A DNA stretch of 8,540 bases, taken from an uncultured Muribaculaceae bacterium (lineage in GTDB: Bacteria > Bacteroidota > Bacteroidia > Bacteroidales > Muribaculaceae). Both the position numbers and the translations under genes were made by a program. The notes beneath the pieces were generated by a model. That model saw only the letters and a list, made by a program, of their open reading frames with translations, made no database searches and was not told the DNA's origin. Shown here piece by piece: positions 7,159-8,540 of this stretch; positions within the stretch are counted from its first letter, which is position 1; each line of letters begins with the position of its first letter. The stretch is from NCBI GenBank assembly GCA_934675575.1, contig CAKUQQ010000026.1:1-8540 (forward strand), given 5' to 3'.

Positions 7159-7172
7159 TTGCCGGCCGGCAA
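7159..7172. promoter_or_regulatory. perfect 14-bp palindrome upstream of the acyltransferase promoter, possible operator
   Basis: TTGCCGGCCGGCAA is fully self-complementary and extends outward, after one mismatched pair, to ATT/AAT. With no unpaired centre it is poorly suited to an RNA hairpin and better suited to a dimeric DNA-binding protein. It sits near -52 relative to the predicted transcription start, where activators often bind. It stands out as a G/C island in A/T-rich sequence. No regulator gene is visible in the window. Confidence 0.35.
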
Positions 7173-7236
7173 AAATAAGTGTTATGGTTTGGGTGGCAGC
7201 TTTGCGGCCACATGGCTTATCAAGTATAAAAGTGGA

Positions 7237-7258
7237 GCTTTGTCAGCGCTGGCAAAGC
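7237..7258. repeat. 22-bp imperfect palindrome in the acyltransferase upstream region
   Basis: GCTTTGTCAGC and GCTGGCAAAGC (7237-7247 and 7248-7258) are inverted copies with a single T/G wobble pair. On the minus strand it lies just past the terminator of the LRR remnant and is followed by CTTTTATAC. It may be a back-up terminator hairpin or a protein-binding site. Confidence 0.35.
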
Positions 7259-7267
7259 GGGTGACAT

Positions 7268-7325
7268 AAAAAGCAAGTGGGCGATGCACCTTTGCACAAA
7301 GAGGTGCGTCGCCCACTGTGTTTTT
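7268..7325. terminator. strong bidirectional terminator after the LRR remnant
   Basis: A 16-bp stem (7276-7291 with 7302-7317, one wobble pair) encloses a 10-base loop. T runs follow in both directions: five T on the minus strand (7268-7272) and five on the plus strand (7321-7325). It lies about 55 bases past the LRR stop at 7374. Between the stop and this hairpin is a second small stem-loop (TCAGC/GCTGA at 7332-7336 and 7340-7344), nested inside ATCACAT/ATGTGAT. Confidence 0.88.
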
Positions 7326-7373
7326 ATCACATCAGCTTTGCTGATTTGGCTATGTGATGCTGCTTGAGGGAGG

Positions 7374-7847
7374 TTAATTCACTGCCACTTTAATGGTTCT
7401 GCCTGCCACACGCACCACATAGATGCCAGCCGATGGCACTGCCACTGACTTGCCATTTCCGTGGTAAACAAGCGCACCATTCACACCATACACTTCCACC
7501 ACGGCATCGTCGGCTGCACCAGCAACGGTTATTTCATCGCCTGTGGCTGTCACTTTCACCTCGTCGGCCTTAGTGCCGTCTATTCCAGCAGTTATGTTAT
7601 AGAAATCTTTCCAAGTGGTGGCAGACTTATATGCCTCAAGCGATTTGCCAGGAACGACCAATTTACATGTTTGTTTATTAACATCGTAAAACACGTCGTT
7701 TCCACAAACTGGTGGCATTTTTGCATATACATCAATTAATTTCAAATCGCTGCAACCAGAAAACGCGTTATTACCAATGTTCGTCACACCTTTTCCTATT
7801 ATTACTCTTGTCAAACCAGAACATAAAGAGTGCCTGTTAGTGATTGA
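7374..7847 (-). pseudogene. 3' remnant of a BspA-like LRR surface protein
   Basis: The visible frame encodes the end of a BspA-type (LRR_5) protein. One repeat (TRVIIGKGVTNIGNNAFSGC) is followed by the usual post-repeat cap (MPPVCGNDVFYDV, LVVPGKSLEAYKSATTWKDF). A C-terminal sorting-like domain ends the protein, with VPSAGIYVVR and a final KVAVN. Upstream the repeat pattern continues a few codons (LCSGLTRV), then reaches TAA at 7848-7850 and TGA at 7851-7853 with no in-frame ATG or signal peptide. The frame's only early start is TTG at 7814, in the middle of a repeat. Full-length relatives have many repeats and a signal peptide, so this is a 5'-truncated copy, probably not expressed. It could instead be a silent cassette for recombination with a full copy elsewhere. 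Confidence 0.75.
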
Positions 7848-8033
7848 TTATCAGTATTCTACGCTCTAAACGGTAGAAAGGTAACTGCGTGGATTCTATA
7901 TGGATACGAAATGTGTAACATTTAACGTATTTAACTTTCGTTAGTATCAAATCACCGAAGCGTAAAGATGAAAGCCTGTCGATAGTGAAGAATGTTCACT
8001 GACGACAGGCTTGTCTGTATTTTGTCTATAAAG
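7848..8033. other. A/T-rich non-coding gap with several stem-loops
   Basis: No reading frame of note occurs in this 186-bp gap. Besides the Abi terminator hairpin (7972-8012), it has TTCTAC/GTAGAA (7857-7862 with 7873-7878). It also has ACG-AAATGT/ACATTT-CGT, a 9-bp stem with a 2-base bulge (7906-7928), and ATTTAAC in two direct copies nine bases apart (7920-7926, 7929-7935). Base composition is visibly richer in A/T than the gmd-fcl region. It may be debris of the event that truncated the LRR gene, or it may hold a small structured RNA beside the Abi gene. Confidence 0.4.
7960..8012 (-). terminator. hairpin terminator after the Abi_2 gene
   Basis: A 10-bp outer stem (AAGCCTGTCG at 7972-7981 with 8003-8012) and a 6-bp inner stem (AGTGAA at 7984-7989 with 7995-8000) are separated by a 2x2 internal loop. 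On the minus strand it is followed by TCATCTTTACG, which is only modestly T-rich. It starts about 22 bases past the stop codon at 8034. The two-part stem is more elaborate than the other terminators here. Confidence 0.6.
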
Positions 8034-8540
8034 TTATCTCCATAAAGGCTCGGAAATCCAATTTTCAGGGAATCCCATAGCGGTCGGATCTACCTGTGGA
8101 TAAGAAACGAGTAAGTATTTGAGTTCATTTTTGAAGTCCAATCCATATCCCATGGAATCAAGCCAATATGCAATACAACAGGCTATAGCATATACTTTGT
8201 TCGCATCAACACCATCAATGTTCACCCACGCACCACGTAAAGAGGCATTCATTTGTGGAGCGTTGGAAAGATAACGATTCCAAAGTCGTGAGTGGTGAGC
8301 ACAACAGTTTCTCAGGACAGTTACACTACGCATCCAGCTTTCCAACACCTCATGCTGTGGAAGATTGAACTGACGAGCAACACGCTTCTTCAACTTCTTG
8401 TCACTGAAATTGTAATAGAGTTTTGAAAGCGTGCCGAAAGATGCCAATTCGAGCGTTTTCCATGCTGGAGGGAATATCGGCTTGTCATAGTTGCGCCTAT
8501 GCTCTTTGATAAAGTCCTCCTTGCTACGTTGAAGTTCTCT
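8034..8540 (-). CDS. Abi_2 family (AbiD/AbiF-like) abortive infection protein, C-terminal part
   Basis: The frame is open to the right edge, so the N-terminal half is off the window; 168 residues are visible of a family usually about 300 long. The diagnostic block is VLRNCCAHHSRLWNR. It contains Arg77-x4-His82 (visible numbering, bases 8295-8312), the Rx4H arrangement of HEPN ribonucleases, to which AbiD/AbiF-type proteins have been assigned. Also typical are PIFPPAWKTLELASFGTLSKLY at about 21-42 and a C-terminal end with PENWISEPLW. Such proteins are thought to stop growth of phage-infected cells by cleaving RNA, and related AbiF systems carry an RNA antitoxin. Base composition is more A/T-rich than the gmd-fcl region, which suits acquisition by transfer. 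A TTG inside the frame (8447) is not the start, since homology continues through it. Confidence 0.88.
   Translation of the reverse strand, partial: RELQRSKEDFIKEHRRNYDKPIFPPAWKTLELASFGTLSKLYYNFSDKKLKKRVARQFNLPQHEVLESWMRSVTVLRNCCAHHSRLWNRYLSNAPQMNASLRGAWVNIDGVDANKVYAIACCIAYWLDSMGYGLDFKNELKYLLVSYPQVDPTAMGFPENWISEPLWR

Noticed and set aside
183..8012. AAGCCTG shared by the hairpins at 182-216 and 7972-8012, as a possible repeat family
   Set aside because: The match covers only the stem arms (about 7 bases on each side), and loops and flanks differ. Both fit ordinary terminators.

Overview
The window looks like chromosomal DNA of a gut-type Bacteroidales bacterium, perhaps Muribaculaceae or Prevotella-like; the family cannot be fixed from this sequence. 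The evidence is a set of -7 promoter boxes matching TAnnTTTG, the absence of strong Shine-Dalgarno sequences, secreted proteins sharing a short C-terminal sorting-like domain, a BspA-type leucine-rich-repeat fragment, and a long Bacteroidales-type GDP-fucose synthase. Every gene I can support lies on the minus strand, so transcription runs from right to left.

Layout from right (upstream) to left. At 8034-8540 is the C-terminal part of an Abi_2 (AbiD/AbiF-type) gene with an Rx4H HEPN-like motif, running off the right edge. Next is an A/T-rich, hairpin-rich non-coding stretch (about 7848-8033). At 7374-7847 is the 3' remnant of a BspA-like LRR surface protein whose 5' part is missing, followed by a strong bidirectional terminator. 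A 250-bp intergenic region with two palindromes and a promoter leads to a membrane acyltransferase-3 gene (5998-7083). Then comes the gmd-fcl pair (5913-3628), which makes GDP-L-fucose from GDP-mannose, with its own promoter box and a strong terminator.

The left third holds two single-gene units, each with promoter and terminator. One is a 760-residue secreted DUF5722 protein that looks like a clan GH-A-type glycoside hydrolase. The other is a 240-residue secreted protein with the same N-terminal and C-terminal modules but no catalytic domain. At the extreme left, after a terminator, the A/T-rich sequence may be the promoter region and first codons of another minus-strand gene.

The central genes fit surface-glycan biology: gmd and fcl supply GDP-fucose for capsule, O-antigen or glycoprotein, and the acyltransferase could decorate such a glycan. 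No glycosyltransferase is present, so this is a precursor module and not a full polysaccharide locus. The two secreted proteins probably bind or cut glycans at the cell surface, but nothing links them directly to fucose. The right edge (LRR remnant, structured gap, Abi gene) has the look of an accessory or rearranged region. The parts most worth following are the paired DUF5722 and catalytic-domain-less proteins, and the Abi_2 locus with its structured flank.
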